Source of the DNA: Armatimonadaceae bacterium
Lineage (GTDB): Bacteria > Armatimonadota > Armatimonadia > Armatimonadales > Armatimonadaceae
Direction: 5' to 3'
DNA: 64,000 nucleotides
Assembly: GCA_030447685.1 (NCBI GenBank)
Contig: JAUJOK010000008.1
Span: 53,808-117,807 of the forward strand
Shown here: positions 1-9,272 of the stretch, piece after piece
Layout of the letters: every line of letters starts with the position of its first letter
Numbering within the stretch: position 1 is the first letter of the stretch
Notes under the pieces: model-generated
What the model was told of the DNA's origin: nothing
Databases searched by the model: none
Seen by the model: only the letters and a program-made list of their open reading frames with translations
Position numbers and translations under genes: made by a program

Positions 1-863
1 GGGCCGCGCAGTTTGTAGTTGAATTCGGTGGCGTAAAAGCGGATGTCACGATTGATGCCGCACGCCTTTTTCACATCGTCAAAGTTAGCCTGGGCGGAGC
101 GGTCGTAGCGGCCCTCCATCGGCGCATGGTCCACATCGTAGTAGGTGTGCAGGTCGATGCCGTCCAGCTTGCCGTCGTTCAGAAGCGGCGCGATGACCGG
201 GCCAAGTCCGTCCAGCCTATAGTCGCGGCGAGCATTGGGGTTCTTGAAGCCGCCGGGGATGACTTTGAGCGAACGCTCCGCAAAGTGGACACCGTCCGCC
301 AGCCCTTCCAGCGCGTCTTTATAGGCGGACGGCCCGAGGCCGGGCAGCGCCTTTTCCGCGCCCAGGCCCGTGCCTTCCGGCTCATTCATGGCCGCGTAAA
401 CGGTAATTCCCGACGCTCCCCGGATGCCTTTTTCCCGCGCCCACGCGCCGCCGGGGCGAAACCGTTCCGCGAACGCTCTGCCGAGGTTGTACCACTGAGC
501 CTTCGTGCCGAACCCGATGTCTTTATAATAGTCCGCGTAATACTCGAACAGCAGAATCGGCGTAATCCCCTGCCGGTGCGCTTCCTCCATGACCCGGTCG
601 AGAACACGCGGGTTCGGCTTGCCCCAATCGTTCTTCTCCAGATACACGCTCGGGTAGACGTTGATACGGCACATCTTCGCTCCGACCGTGTTCAGCGCCT
701 TGAACTGGGCGAGAACCTGCGGCGTCACCTCGCCGTTCGTGAAGTTCCCGCCGCCCATCAGCGAAGGCACATCCGCCCCCGCCTGCGCGTTGGCCCCAAG
801 CGCACCGGAAACAAGAACCGTGCAGAGCAGCAACCAATATAAAAAGGCTCGCTGTATTTTCAT
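1..863 (-). CDS. Secreted clan GH-A glycoside hydrolase, C-terminus beyond window
   Basis: The reading frame is open from ATG at 863 to the window edge, giving 287 residues. It begins with a signal peptide: a hydrophobic stretch from about residue 7 to 25, then ANAQA. The body looks like a retaining TIM-barrel glycosidase of the GH5/GH39 type. The motif AMNEPEG places the probable acid/base at Glu161, and YATEFNY near the edge places the probable nucleophile at Glu280. Its ATG overlaps the sulfatase stop as ATGA, so the two are probably translationally coupled and may act on the same sulfated glycan. That substrate link is inference. The glycosidase family cannot be fixed without the C-terminus. 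Confidence 0.75.
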   Translation of the reverse strand, partial: MKIQRAFLYWLLLCTVLVSGALGANAQAGADVPSLMGGGNFTNGEVTPQVLAQFKALNTVGAKMCRINVYPSVYLEKNDWGKPNPRVLDRVMEEAHRQGITPILLFEYYADYYKDIGFGTKAQWYNLGRAFAERFRPGGAWAREKGIRGASGITVYAAMNEPEGTGLGAEKALPGLGPSAYKDALEGLADGVHFAERSLKVIPGGFKNPNARRDYRLDGLGPVIAPLLNDGKLDGIDLHTYYDVDHAPMEGRYDRSAQANFDDVKKACGINRDIRFYATEFNYKLRG

Positions 864-2194
864 GTTGTCGACATTGTATCCCAGGTGGTGACGGGTTCAT
901 TTGGCGAAAGACCGTCGGCGTCGTTGATAAGCAGCCCGGCAGGGACGGGAAGAGCCTCCTTGAGCAGCGGGTCGGCGGTGGACTGCATCCAGCGGTCAAG
1001 GCGCTCGCGCATCTCCGTCAGCACCGACGATAGATCGCCGTCACCTGTAAGATTGTGGGCCTCGTTCGGATCGAAGAGAAGGTCGTACAACTCTTCGGCG
1101 AACACTACTTGCTCACGCCAGCCGCCGTCCAGCCAGACGTTTTTGCTGGGACTGTCGTCGCAGTTGGGCAGGACGGGACGATGCCGCTCGTCGAAGTGCC
1201 GAATATATTTCCAGCGCGCGGTGCGAACGGCGCGCTTCGGCTCGAAGGCGGCATGAAAGGTGACTTCGGCAAAAACAGCGTCATTTATGTGGTCGGTCTC
1301 CCCGCGCACGAGCGGCATCATAGAGTTCCCTTGAAGCCAGGGAGGGCGCTCGATGGAAAGCAGATCGCACAGGGTCGGAAACACCTCGATCTGCGAAACC
1401 AGTGCATCAATAACCTTGCCGCCGTCGAAGCCGCCGGGGCCGCGTAAAATCAGCGACACGCCGATGCCATGATCGGTAAGCTGGCACTTCATGCCGGGAA
1501 AGGCGATGCCGTGATCGGTGGTATAGATGACCAGGGTATTTTCCGCAAGACCGGCAGCAGCCAGCGCCTCCAGAACGACGCCGATCTTTCGGTCGAGCCG
1601 TGCGGCGGCAGCGATGAAGTCGGCCATGTCACGCCGCGTTTCGGGGGTATCCGGCAACGGCGCGGGCGGGCGGCAGTAACGGTCGTCCACCGGGTTCTGT
1701 GCAGCCTCTTTCTCCCGATGAAAGCCGGTTCCAACCCGGTGCGTCTCGTTGAACCCGACATCGAGAAAGAACGGCTGGCGCGGTGCGTTTGTCAGAAAAT
1801 CACGGGCAGCTACCTCCGCCTGACCGGCGTCTTCTCGAACAAAGTCGTATCTGGCTTCGGCCAGTTGCTCGGGGCGGAAGACATGCTGAATTCCAGCCAG
1901 GGCCGTAAAGTAACCGGCGCGGCGCAGGGTGTGCAGAAGATGCTGTTCCGTGTCATACAGCCCGAAGCCGCGATGCACCAGACCGAGCATACCGCTGGAG
2001 TGCGCGCTCTGGCCGGTCAGCAAGGCGGCGCGGGAGGGGGAGCAAGTGGGCGCGGCGCAGAAGGCGCGTCGAAACAGAACCCCCTCTTCCGCCAAACGCT
2101 GAAGATTCGGCGTCGGGATGGCGTAACCGTACGGCTGAATGTAGCGGCCTGTGTCATGCGAGTGGATATAGACGATGTTCGGCGTCTGCTGCAT
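860..2194 (-). CDS. Type I sulfatase (formylglycine-dependent)
   Basis: This 444-residue protein has the sulfatase signature CSPSRAALLTG. Cys51 is the residue expected to be converted to formylglycine, and Asp14 is a likely metal ligand near the N-terminus. The region around QHVFRPEQ and the downstream DHG motif resemble N-sulfoglucosamine sulfohydrolase-like S1 sulfatases, so a sulfated polysaccharide or glycosaminoglycan is a plausible substrate. I chose ATG 2194; the frame runs further upstream only through an unlikely ATT. No signal peptide is evident. The gene lies downstream of a palindromic repeat and is coupled to the glycosidase by a 4-bp overlap. Confidence 0.85.
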   Translation of the reverse strand: MQQTPNIVYIHSHDTGRYIQPYGYAIPTPNLQRLAEEGVLFRRAFCAAPTCSPSRAALLTGQSAHSSGMLGLVHRGFGLYDTEQHLLHTLRRAGYFTALAGIQHVFRPEQLAEARYDFVREDAGQAEVAARDFLTNAPRQPFFLDVGFNETHRVGTGFHREKEAAQNPVDDRYCRPPAPLPDTPETRRDMADFIAAAARLDRKIGVVLEALAAAGLAENTLVIYTTDHGIAFPGMKCQLTDHGIGVSLILRGPGGFDGGKVIDALVSQIEVFPTLCDLLSIERPPWLQGNSMMPLVRGETDHINDAVFAEVTFHAAFEPKRAVRTARWKYIRHFDERHRPVLPNCDDSPSKNVWLDGGWREQVVFAEELYDLLFDPNEAHNLTGDGDLSSVLTEMRERLDRWMQSTADPLLKEALPVPAGLLINDADGLSPNEPVTTWDTMSTT

Positions 2195-2236
2195 AGGCAA
2201 GAGTTCACTTTTCCTCAGCCTGCCTCCTCCCAATCT

Positions 2237-2277
2237 TTGCCTCCCTGCCCCCCAGTCCCGGGGGCAGGGGGGAAACC
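2237..2277. repeat. Palindromic intergenic element, copy D
   Basis: A hairpin with arms at 2243-2252 and 2260-2269 pairs CCCTGCCCCC with its complement. It extends by wobble and resembles the elements at 30684, 39894 and 41884. It lies between two minus-strand genes and may act as a terminator. Confidence 0.6.
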
Positions 2278-2278
2278 A

Positions 2279-2794
2279 TCAGCGCGCGGGGGCGGGGCGT
2301 AGGTCGATGGTAAGCGTATCGTCTGGTGTGATGGCGAGGCCGGTGCGAAGCTCGAAATCGGTAGTTTGCAGGGCAGGCCAGTTCACCGAGCCGCGAAGCT
2401 CCCGGTCGGACGGGTCGCCGGTTTTGCGCGTGATGCGAAGGTGAAAAACGACATCGCCGACCAGCGCGTGGGGAAGCGGATTTCGGGCGCGTCCACGCAC
2501 ATTGCCGTTGGGCAGACCGTGCAGCACCTGAATGTTCTCCAGAGTCACCTTCGCCAGCTCCGATTTTGTGGGGTGGGATGGCGACTGATTGACCCCGGCC
2601 CGGTTGCCCGACCCGAAGGTCGCCCAGCCACGGTTGTTCGTAAAGAACTGAACTTCGCGCGTGAGCCGGTTTATCCGTACCGCCTGCCCCTGATACTGCG
2701 TGCGCTGCCAGAGGGTTGGCCAGACCGTCAGCAGAAATCCGAGCGCGAGCAGCGGCAAAAGCAAGACCAGGGCGGTTCGCCCCCGGCGGGGCAT
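2279..2794 (-). CDS. Hypothetical membrane-anchored protein
   Basis: This 171-residue protein has one N-terminal membrane segment (about residues 6-25) preceded by MPRRGR. The rest is probably extracytoplasmic and looks beta-rich, with a segment (FHLRITRKTGDPSDRELRG) that could belong to a small beta-sandwich. The ATG at 2794 follows the stop of the redoxin gene by four bases, so it is the last gene of the lepB operon. I do not recognise the family. TTG 2812 is an alternative start, but it would overlap the upstream gene. Confidence 0.55.
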   Translation of the reverse strand: MPRRGRTALVLLLPLLALGFLLTVWPTLWQRTQYQGQAVRINRLTREVQFFTNNRGWATFGSGNRAGVNQSPSHPTKSELAKVTLENIQVLHGLPNGNVRGRARNPLPHALVGDVVFHLRITRKTGDPSDRELRGSVNWPALQTTDFELRTGLAITPDDTLTIDLRPAPAR

Positions 2795-2798
2795 GTTT

Positions 2799-4034
2799 CT
2801 ATTTTCCCGCAAGGGCCGAACGAACGGCCTCGTCCAGCGCCGCCGCGCCGCGCGGGTTGACCGCAGCGATTCTGCCGTCGCGCCCGATCAGAAGTGTAAA
2901 GGGAATCGCCTGGACACCATAGCGGCGCGCGAGGCTGCCTTTTTCGTCATAGATTTGCCGCCAGGAGATCTTGTTCTCACGGACGAAGGCGGCGAGGGCG
3001 GGCTGCTGACCGGGGCGGTCGAGCGAGATGCCGACAATCTCGAAGCCACGCCCCCGGTAAGTCTTATAAGGCGCAGCGACATTCGGCAGTTCCTGAACGC
3101 ACGGACCGCACCACGTAGCCCAGAAATCCAGCAGAACGACCTTGCCTTTATACTGGCTGAGGGTGAGCGGCTTGCCCGCAAGATCATTGGCCTGAATCGG
3201 GAACGGGCGCGCGCCGGGCTGGAGACTCTCGTCATAGGGAAGCGGCCCGAACGAAACCACCGGCTTCGCGCCGCGCGGCGGCGTAAAAAGGAAGGCGCTC
3301 GCGGGCAGGACGGGGTTCCTGCGAATATCCGAATGGTTTTCGGTGACGGTAAGAACCTGACTGCCGACTTTCTGCGCGAACTGCGCGCGGCGCAGCAGGT
3401 GGTCGTTTTTGCCGATAAAAAGGGTCAATGTCGCCTGAAGCTGTGGTCCTTCCACGTCAATAGTTACGGTTTCAACGGGCGTACCGGCAATGCGGCTTTC
3501 TTCCCCGAAGCGAACGCTTTTAAGGCTGCGCTGGAACTGACGGATCGGGTCCGCACCCGCGAGGATAGCGGTAAGACCCGGTCCGGTCGCGCCGGACTCC
3601 ATCAGTGCCGTCACCAGGGCCTGCGATCCTGCCGGAGCGGGGCGCTTCAGGTACTTTTTCGGCTCGTCAGGAACCACGGCATACAGCGTTTTGCCGTCGC
3701 ACACGGCGCGGGCCGTGCCGGAGCGCTCGGTGGTGACAACCGAAATACGATTGGGCCTTTGAAAACGCAGTTTTGCCTTCACGCTCGGCAGCGCAAACGA
3801 TTCCGTCGCCGCCACCTCGATAGTGCCCGAATAGGAAGTCATCCCACGGTAGGCCGCGCGCATCCGATCCACGGCGGCGCGGGCCTTCGGCTCCACGACA
3901 GCGGTGGAAGAAGAAGCGGCGGGCGGCTCCTTATCTCCGGCGCGCGATGGGGCGCATCCGGCGCTGAAGAGAGTGAGTGTAAGCGCCAGCGCGGCAGCAG
4001 CCGCAGCGGAACAGCGCAAATCGAGAGCCGTCAC
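2799..4034 (-). CDS. Lipoprotein with LolA/DUF2092-like domain fused to TlpA-like thioredoxin
   Basis: This 411-residue protein starts with a lipoprotein signal; the lipobox SAGC puts the lipidated cysteine at about 27. Residues 50-250 resemble the LolA-like outer-membrane lipoprotein-sorting or DUF2092 fold. The C-terminal 150 residues are a TlpA/ResA-type redoxin with active site WCGPC at 308-312 and the cis-proline loop AIPFT. It should act outside the cytoplasmic membrane in thiol-disulfide exchange. The start is GTG at 4034, overlapping the lepB stop as GTGA, so translation is probably coupled. Two more proteins with the N-terminal fold occur at 27.8 and 32.9 kb. Confidence 0.8.
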   Translation of the reverse strand: MTALDLRCSAAAAAALALTLTLFSAGCAPSRAGDKEPPAASSSTAVVEPKARAAVDRMRAAYRGMTSYSGTIEVAATESFALPSVKAKLRFQRPNRISVVTTERSGTARAVCDGKTLYAVVPDEPKKYLKRPAPAGSQALVTALMESGATGPGLTAILAGADPIRQFQRSLKSVRFGEESRIAGTPVETVTIDVEGPQLQATLTLFIGKNDHLLRRAQFAQKVGSQVLTVTENHSDIRRNPVLPASAFLFTPPRGAKPVVSFGPLPYDESLQPGARPFPIQANDLAGKPLTLSQYKGKVVLLDFWATWCGPCVQELPNVAAPYKTYRGRGFEIVGISLDRPGQQPALAAFVRENKISWRQIYDEKGSLARRYGVQAIPFTLLIGRDGRIAAVNPRGAAALDEAVRSALAGK

Positions 4035-4879
4035 TTGATTTTGCCCATGCGAGCGGGCGGCCAGAAAACGACTACTGCGCGCCCGACCACGCGCCTTCGT
4101 TCGAGGCCCTGCCAGAAATGCGAGTCCTTGGAACGATTGCGGTTATCGCCCAGCATGAAAAGCTGCCCCTGAGGAACGGTATACGGCCCATAATTGTAGC
4201 CGGGGTCTTCGCGCGTATACGGTTCGTTCAGCACCTTGCCGTCGATGTACGTGCGGCCCGGCACAATCGTAACGGGCGCGCCGGGCCGGCCCAGTTCCTG
4301 GGCCAGTTCCTCTTTTTCCATGCGGCGCTTGCCGTCGATCAAAACATGATCCGGGAAGAATTTGATGTCTTATTCCTCGTTCAGCCCCAGGTTGGTGCGC
4401 AGATAGTCGTGGGCGCTCTGGTAGCCGTCGGAGGTTATCTCTTCATTGCCGATGCTCAGGCGGGTTCCACGCACCTCGATGGTCTCGCCCGGCAGCGCGA
4501 TAAGCCGCTTGATGAAGTCAATGCCCTCTTCGCCGTCGCTGGCGGCAGGCGGGGCCTGGAACACCACGACATCGGCACGGCGCGGTTCATGGAGCCGGTA
4601 GGAGAACTTGTCCACGATCAGCCGGTCACCTTTGAGAAGCGTGTTTTCCATGCTTTCGGATGGGATGTAAAACGCCTGCGCGACGAACGGACGCACCAGA
4701 AGAAAGGCAAGGATAAGAACAAAGTTGACCGTATCGCAGGTTTCGGAAACGGCGCGCGCCCACGGTTGATCGGCTTTGGCCAGCGCGACCCGTACCAGGG
4801 TGAAGACGGTGACGATCAGCACGACCCAGAGCGGACTGATGTTGGCGATCTGGTCGGTGATGGGTGTGGTTGTCGGCAT
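4031..4879 (-). CDS. lepB: Signal peptidase I, interrupted by an in-frame TAA
   Basis: The frame from ATG 4879 to the stop at 4031 is continuous except for one TAA at 4370-4372. The first part (169 residues) has membrane segments near 15-31 and 50-66, the catalytic motif PSESM with Ser76, and KRLIALPGE with the catalytic Lys124. The second part, in the same frame, resumes with KFFPDHVLIDGKRR and contains the family box GDNRNRSKDSHFW. Both parts together match a normal single signal peptidase, and the stop falls in the variable linker. A base error or a real nonsense mutation are the simplest explanations. The gene is essential in most bacteria unless duplicated. A good AAGGAA ribosome site precedes the ATG. 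Confidence 0.85.
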
Positions 4880-4890
4880 AGGGTTCCTTA

Positions 4891-4973
4891 GGGTTGAGCG
4901 TTGAAGGTTGAGCGTTGAGAGTCAGGAAAATAGTGTCTCCCCGCTCTCAACCCTCATCTCTCAACGCTCAACC
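4891..4973. repeat. Direct and inverted repeats of GTTGAGCGTTGA type
   Basis: A 17-bp perfect inverted repeat has arms 4905-4921 and 4957-4973. A second copy of the left-arm core lies directly upstream (4893-4904), and a shorter matching arm lies at 4944-4954. The right arm forms the last codons and stop of the histidine-kinase gene. It sits between that gene and lepB, so it may be a terminator or a short mobile repeat. Confidence 0.7.
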
Positions 4974-6097
4974 TCCTCCAGCGGCAGAGTGAAGGTGAAG
5001 CGAGAGCCGCGATTGAGTTCGCTTTCGGCCCACACAGCTCCCTTGTGTGCCTCGACTATATGCTTTACGATAGATAAGCCCAGCCCGGTTCCGCCGGTTC
5101 CGGCCCCGTCCGGCGCGCGGAAGCGGCGCGCGCGGTCGGCGCGCCAGAACCGCTCGAAGATGCGCGGCAGGTCGTGCGACAAAATTCCGATGCCGGTGTC
5201 GGCTACGGAAAGCGCCACTGCATCGCCCAGCCGCTCCAGCGTAATCGTCACCTGCCCGCCCGACGGCGTGTACTTGATGGCATTATCCAGCAGATTGAAA
5301 ACCACCTGATCGATCTCTCCGGCGTCGGCGATCACGAAAAACGGCGCAGCAGCGGGCGCGAGAGTGAGCGTTACGCCCCGCTTTTCCGCCTGGACGGCCA
5401 GGCGAGCGGCAACGTCCCCAACCAGACAGCCGAGATCGAAGCGGGTGCGCTCGCGCCGTCCCGACTCGGCGCGCGACAGGTCCAGCAGGTCTTCGGACAG
5501 GCGCACGAGCCGGTCCGCCTCGCGAATGATCGTGCTCAGAAAGCGCGATGCCGCGTCCGGGTCGGAGGCAGCCGCCTCCTGAAGCGTCTCCGCAGCGGCG
5601 CGGATCGAGGCGAGTGGTGTCCGCAGCTCGTGGGAAACGTTCGCGACAAATTCGGTGCGAACCGTTCGCAGGTGCTGCAATTCGGTCTGATCCTGAAGGA
5701 TGACGAACGAGCCGTTGCTGCTGCGCCGTGGCATCGCCCGCACCCGCAGAAACCGCTCTCCGGGACCGACGGTGCGCGCCTGAATCTCCTGCTCCGTTCC
5801 CGCCGCCAGAGCCTGCGCGCTGATTTCGGACACGGCGGGCAGATGTGTCGCTTCCAGCAAAGTCTGGCCCAGCAGGTCATCACCGTTCGCGCCGAGGAGG
5901 CGACAGGCGGCCTCGTTCGCGCCGCGAATGCGCCCGGCGGCATCCACGAACAACACGCCTTCGCTAAGCGCCTCCAGCAAAGGCAGCATATCCTCGGCAT
6001 TGTTCGCTTCGGCGGGAGCGACGGGTGTGGACGCCCCGGTCGCTTCGTCGCGCTCGCCGCGCAGCACATGGATCACCCGATTCAGCGCTCCCGGCAT
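4961..6097 (-). CDS. PhoR-like sensor histidine kinase without membrane segments
   Basis: This 378-residue protein has a PAS domain (about 35-140), a HisKA dimerisation domain with [10 protein letters not shown] (His156), and a HATPase domain with DNAIKYTP, GIGI and GTGLGLSIV boxes. It starts 5 bp after the stop of the response-regulator gene, so it is the partner kinase. The arrangement resembles PhoR/PhoB, but the transmembrane sensor is absent, which implies a cytosolic signal or a membrane partner. ATG 6097 is preferred; the adjacent GTG at 6100 is also possible. Confidence 0.85.
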   Translation of the reverse strand: MPGALNRVIHVLRGERDEATGASTPVAPAEANNAEDMLPLLEALSEGVLFVDAAGRIRGANEAACRLLGANGDDLLGQTLLEATHLPAVSEISAQALAAGTEQEIQARTVGPGERFLRVRAMPRRSSNGSFVILQDQTELQHLRTVRTEFVANVSHELRTPLASIRAAAETLQEAAASDPDAASRFLSTIIREADRLVRLSEDLLDLSRAESGRRERTRFDLGCLVGDVAARLAVQAEKRGVTLTLAPAAAPFFVIADAGEIDQVVFNLLDNAIKYTPSGGQVTITLERLGDAVALSVADTGIGILSHDLPRIFERFWRADRARRFRAPDGAGTGGTGLGLSIVKHIVEAHKGAVWAESELNRGSRFTFTLPLEEVER

Positions 6098-6101
6098 CAC
6101 C

Positions 6102-6884
6102 CTACCCCTTGAACTTATAGCCGACGCCGCGCACCGTCAGCAGGTACTGCGGCTTGCCCGGCGTCGGCTCGATCTTTTCCCGCAGCCAGCGGATGTGAAC
6201 ATCGACGGTGCGGTCGTCCACATAGGCATCCTGCCCCCACACCCGGTCGAGCAGCGTCTGACGGTCGAAAACACGGCCCGGATACGCCGTGAGCAGCGCC
6301 AGCACATCGAACTCTTTGCGCGACAGCGGCAGCAAGGCGTCGCCAAGGCGCGCTTCGCGCCGGGGATGATCCAGAACCAGTCCCAGCGAGTTCGTGGCAA
6401 AGGGCAAAACGGCGGCTGCTTCGCGTCCGGCGGCGCTCGCCTCGCTTGTGGAACGCCGCAGAAGCGCCTGCACACGCGCCATCAACTCGCGCATGCCGAA
6501 CGGCTTCACCAGATAATCGTCCGCTCCGATCTCCAGCCCCTGAACCCGGTCCGCCTCGGCGACGCGCGCGGTCAGCATCAAAATCGGCACGCGGCTGCTT
6601 TGCCGCACCAGACGGCACACCTCGAATCCGCTCCCCGAAGGCAGCATCACATCAAGCAGGATCAGGTCGGGACGCTTGTGGTGAAAAAGACGCAGCGCCT
6701 CGTCCGCATCGGATGCCGTCACTACGTCGAAGTTTTGCTGGCGCAGATTATAGCTTACCGCCTCGATCAGCGACGGTTCATCATCCACCACGAGGATGCG
6801 CGCCGCAGAAGCGCAGGCGCTTCGGACGGCAATGCCTCTTCTTCCTTTTTCGGCAGCAGGCTTGACAAGGGCAGTTTCCCTCAA
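6102..6884 (-). CDS. OmpR/PhoB-family response regulator
   Basis: The receiver domain begins near residue 29 (ILVVDDEPS), with the phospho-acceptor at about Asp78 (LILLDVMLP) and the conserved Lys in YLVKPF. The C-terminal winged helix carries RTVDVHIRWLREKIE and ends with RGVGYKF, typical of the OmpR class. It is co-transcribed with the downstream PAS histidine kinase. The only start covering the receiver domain is TTG 6884, leaving about 28 residues of non-conserved N-terminus, so the start is uncertain. The regulated genes are unknown. Confidence 0.85.
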   Translation of the reverse strand: MRETALVKPAAEKGRRGIAVRSACASAARILVVDDEPSLIEAVSYNLRQQNFDVVTASDADEALRLFHHKRPDLILLDVMLPSGSGFEVCRLVRQSSRVPILMLTARVAEADRVQGLEIGADDYLVKPFGMRELMARVQALLRRSTSEASAAGREAAAVLPFATNSLGLVLDHPRREARLGDALLPLSRKEFDVLALLTAYPGRVFDRQTLLDRVWGQDAYVDDRTVDVHIRWLREKIEPTPGKPQYLLTVRGVGYKFKG

Positions 6885-6987
6885 CGGCTAAGAGCACGAA
6901 ATTCGAAAGGAGCGGCTTCTTCGCCACGGCCTCACTGTACCATCATCGGCGGGAAGTTGTCCACGCGGAGGCTCTCTGCGACCAGAC

Positions 6988-7734
6988 TTAGAACTGGTAG
7001 CTGACGCCGCCCAGAAGGTGAAACGTGCGTATGTCCGTGTCCGCCTTGCCCTGGCCGCCGGTGTTTACCTTCGCCTTTCCGGCGTCAAATTTGGTTTCTG
7101 TGAACAGGCTGATACGCGGGGTAAGCGCATAAGAGACGCCCCCCAGGAGGTGCAGGCCGACTCCGGAACCTTCGTACTTTTCGTCGTTGTGCTGGTTGTT
7201 GACCGTGTTTTCGGGGTGCAGGATGTAATAGGCGAGTCCCCCGCCGACATAGGGCTGAAGGCGTCCCTGCGGGAACCTTTCCATGGGCCGTCCCAGCCAG
7301 CGATACAGCACGTTCAGCGACAGCGTATTGACACCGTGCGAGATACTGAACTCCTGAACACGCTCGTTTAGCGGAGCCGTGGTGTTTACCGGAGCGCCGT
7401 TCCAGACGCCCGATACCGGTGCGACTTCATTGGGGTTGGCGTACATTTTGTAATGCGTGAAGTCAACAGCGAAGCCCAACTGTGGCCGGTTCTTGAGGTA
7501 GTGCGTGATTCGGTAGCCGTAGTAGGGAGGGTTTTCGAAGGGTCGTCCCACCCAGCCGATGTCACGAAAAACGGCGTCGGAGCCGGTGCTCGGCTGCCGC
7601 ACATGCAGATCGCTGTTCTGCGTCTTCGAAAAGCCCGTATAGAGCGAAAGACTGGTCTGGGCATTCGCTGCCAAGCCGGTCATGCAAAAAACAACGCCGA
7701 TTCCCATTATCCGGCTGACAAAACGATGCCACAC
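6988..7734 (-). CDS. Outer-membrane beta-barrel protein
   Basis: This 248-residue protein has a signal peptide ending in ANAQ, followed by alternating amphipathic strands rich in Tyr, Gly and aromatics. It ends in SYQF, the terminal-Phe signal used by outer-membrane barrels. Motifs such as PYVGGGLAYYI and HLLGGVSY fit the OmpA-like or OmpW-like 8-strand barrel class. Start GTG 7734 follows an AAGGAAGGA ribosome site; a TTG lies 24 bases upstream. Function is unknown beyond probable outer-membrane location. Confidence 0.7.
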   Translation of the reverse strand: MWHRFVSRIMGIGVVFCMTGLAANAQTSLSLYTGFSKTQNSDLHVRQPSTGSDAVFRDIGWVGRPFENPPYYGYRITHYLKNRPQLGFAVDFTHYKMYANPNEVAPVSGVWNGAPVNTTAPLNERVQEFSISHGVNTLSLNVLYRWLGRPMERFPQGRLQPYVGGGLAYYILHPENTVNNQHNDEKYEGSGVGLHLLGGVSYALTPRISLFTETKFDAGKAKVNTGGQGKADTDIRTFHLLGGVSYQF

Positions 7735-7780
7735 GTAGTGAGTTCCTTCCTTATTCAAACAGGTTGTTTCTCATCCGCCG

Positions 7781-9199
7781 CTATAAAAGCAGCAGAAAGG
7801 GGTTTTCCAGAATCTCTTTGAGCCGCGCCAGGAACGCAGCGGCGGGCGCGCCGTCTATCGCGCGGTGGTCAAAAGAGCGACAGGCCCATCCGGGGGCGCA
7901 CCGTCGGCGCACCGTCCACGGCGACTATCTGATCCTGAATCGTGCCAACGCCCAGAATCGCCACCTGGGGCGGCGGGATAATCGGGTTGAAGCTTTCGAT
8001 ACCGTACGCGCCCAGGTTCGTCACCGTAAAGGTTCCGCCCGAAATGTCTTCCGCGCCAAGCTGACCTGCCCGCGCCCGCGCCGCCAGGTCCTGCCGCGCC
8101 CGCGCGATATCCGCCAGACCGATGCGCCCGACGTTCTTGATGACGGGGACGATCAAGCCTTCCTCGCCGAGCGAAACGGCCAGGCCGATGTGAATGTCGT
8201 CGAACAGGGTCAGCGTGTCGCCGTCGATATGCGCGTTCATGTAGGGCATGTCGCGCAGCGCAGAGGCAGCGGCTTTGACGATAATATCCGTCGGGGACAG
8301 GCGGACGCCGGTGGTTTTTCCACGGCGGGAAGCAGATCGGCGCGCAGGCGCTGCGCCTGGGTCATATCCACGGAAAGGTTCAGGGTGACGTGCGGCGCGG
8401 TGCGCGCCGACCGCGCGACATTGTCGGCGACGCGCTTCCGCAGTCCGGTCAAGGTAATGGTTCGTGTTCCGCCGCTTGGAGAAACCGTCGCGGGCGCGGC
8501 AGGCGTGTCGGGCCGCTCCCCGGCGGCCTGCCGCACGTCCTCCGCCGTCACGCGCCCGCCCGCGCCAGTGCCGGAAACGGCGGCGACATCCAGCCCCGCG
8601 CCGGACGCTACCGCGCGCGCAAGCGGGCTTGACTTCGGCCCCCGTCCACCTGCCTGCTCGGCCATCTGTGCTGCCGCGCGCGTTTCTTCGTAAAAGGCAG
8701 TCACGTCCTTTTCCTGAACGCGCCCGTCGGGGCCGGTGCCGCGCCCGGCCAGTGCCGTGACGTCCAGACCAAGCTCATCGGCCAGGCGGCGCGCGCGCGG
8801 CGAAAGGAAAACGCGCTCGCCTGCCGACGGAGTCCCGGCGGCAGAAGCGGCGGCTCCATTAGTTCGCGAAGCAGCGGCGGCGGCGGCGGGTTGTGAAGCC
8901 GCTTCGTGACCTGCAGAGGGAGCGCCGCTGCTGCCGGGCAGAAGGTCGTCAATGGATTCGTCCGCGCTGCCGACGATGGCGACCGGCGCATTGACCGCCA
9001 CGGCAGCGTCCACCGGTTCCAGCAGACGACGGACCACGCCTGATGCCGGGCTTTCCCAGGTGATATTGACCTTGTCGGTCTCCACCTCGGCGAGCGGTTC
9101 GCCTTTTTCCACCGGGTCGCCCTCGGCCTTGAACCATTGGAGGATGCGTACCTCCTCCACCGTCTGCCCCAGTGCGGGCATTTTCAGAACGCTTGCCAT
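7781..9199 (-). CDS. Dihydrolipoamide acyltransferase (E2), two apparent frameshifts
   Basis: This is the E2 core of a 2-oxo acid dehydrogenase. An N-terminal lipoyl domain carries the ETDKVN motif (Lys43). Two E3-binding domains follow (SPRARRLADELG and SPLARAVASGAG), then the acyltransferase domain ending in the DHRAIDG active-site motif. The frame breaks twice: a run of five T at 8316-8320 appears one short, and a run of four A near 7872 appears one long. The changes cancel over the 1419-bp gene. The catalytic His motif is readable only after the second correction. Whether it serves pyruvate, oxoglutarate or branched-chain dehydrogenase is not decidable; no E1 or E3 gene is nearby. Confidence 0.85.
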
Positions 9200-9272
9200 C
9201 TGCGATTTCGTCTCCCTAATCGTATCCCCGGTCTAATTCCCTCTGGCCATGGGCAAATCCTTTATAGAGACG

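Noticed and set aside
4370..4372. Alternative genetic code reading TAA as sense
   Set aside because: TAA ends many intact genes in the window, such as smpB-neighbouring and rplT frames.
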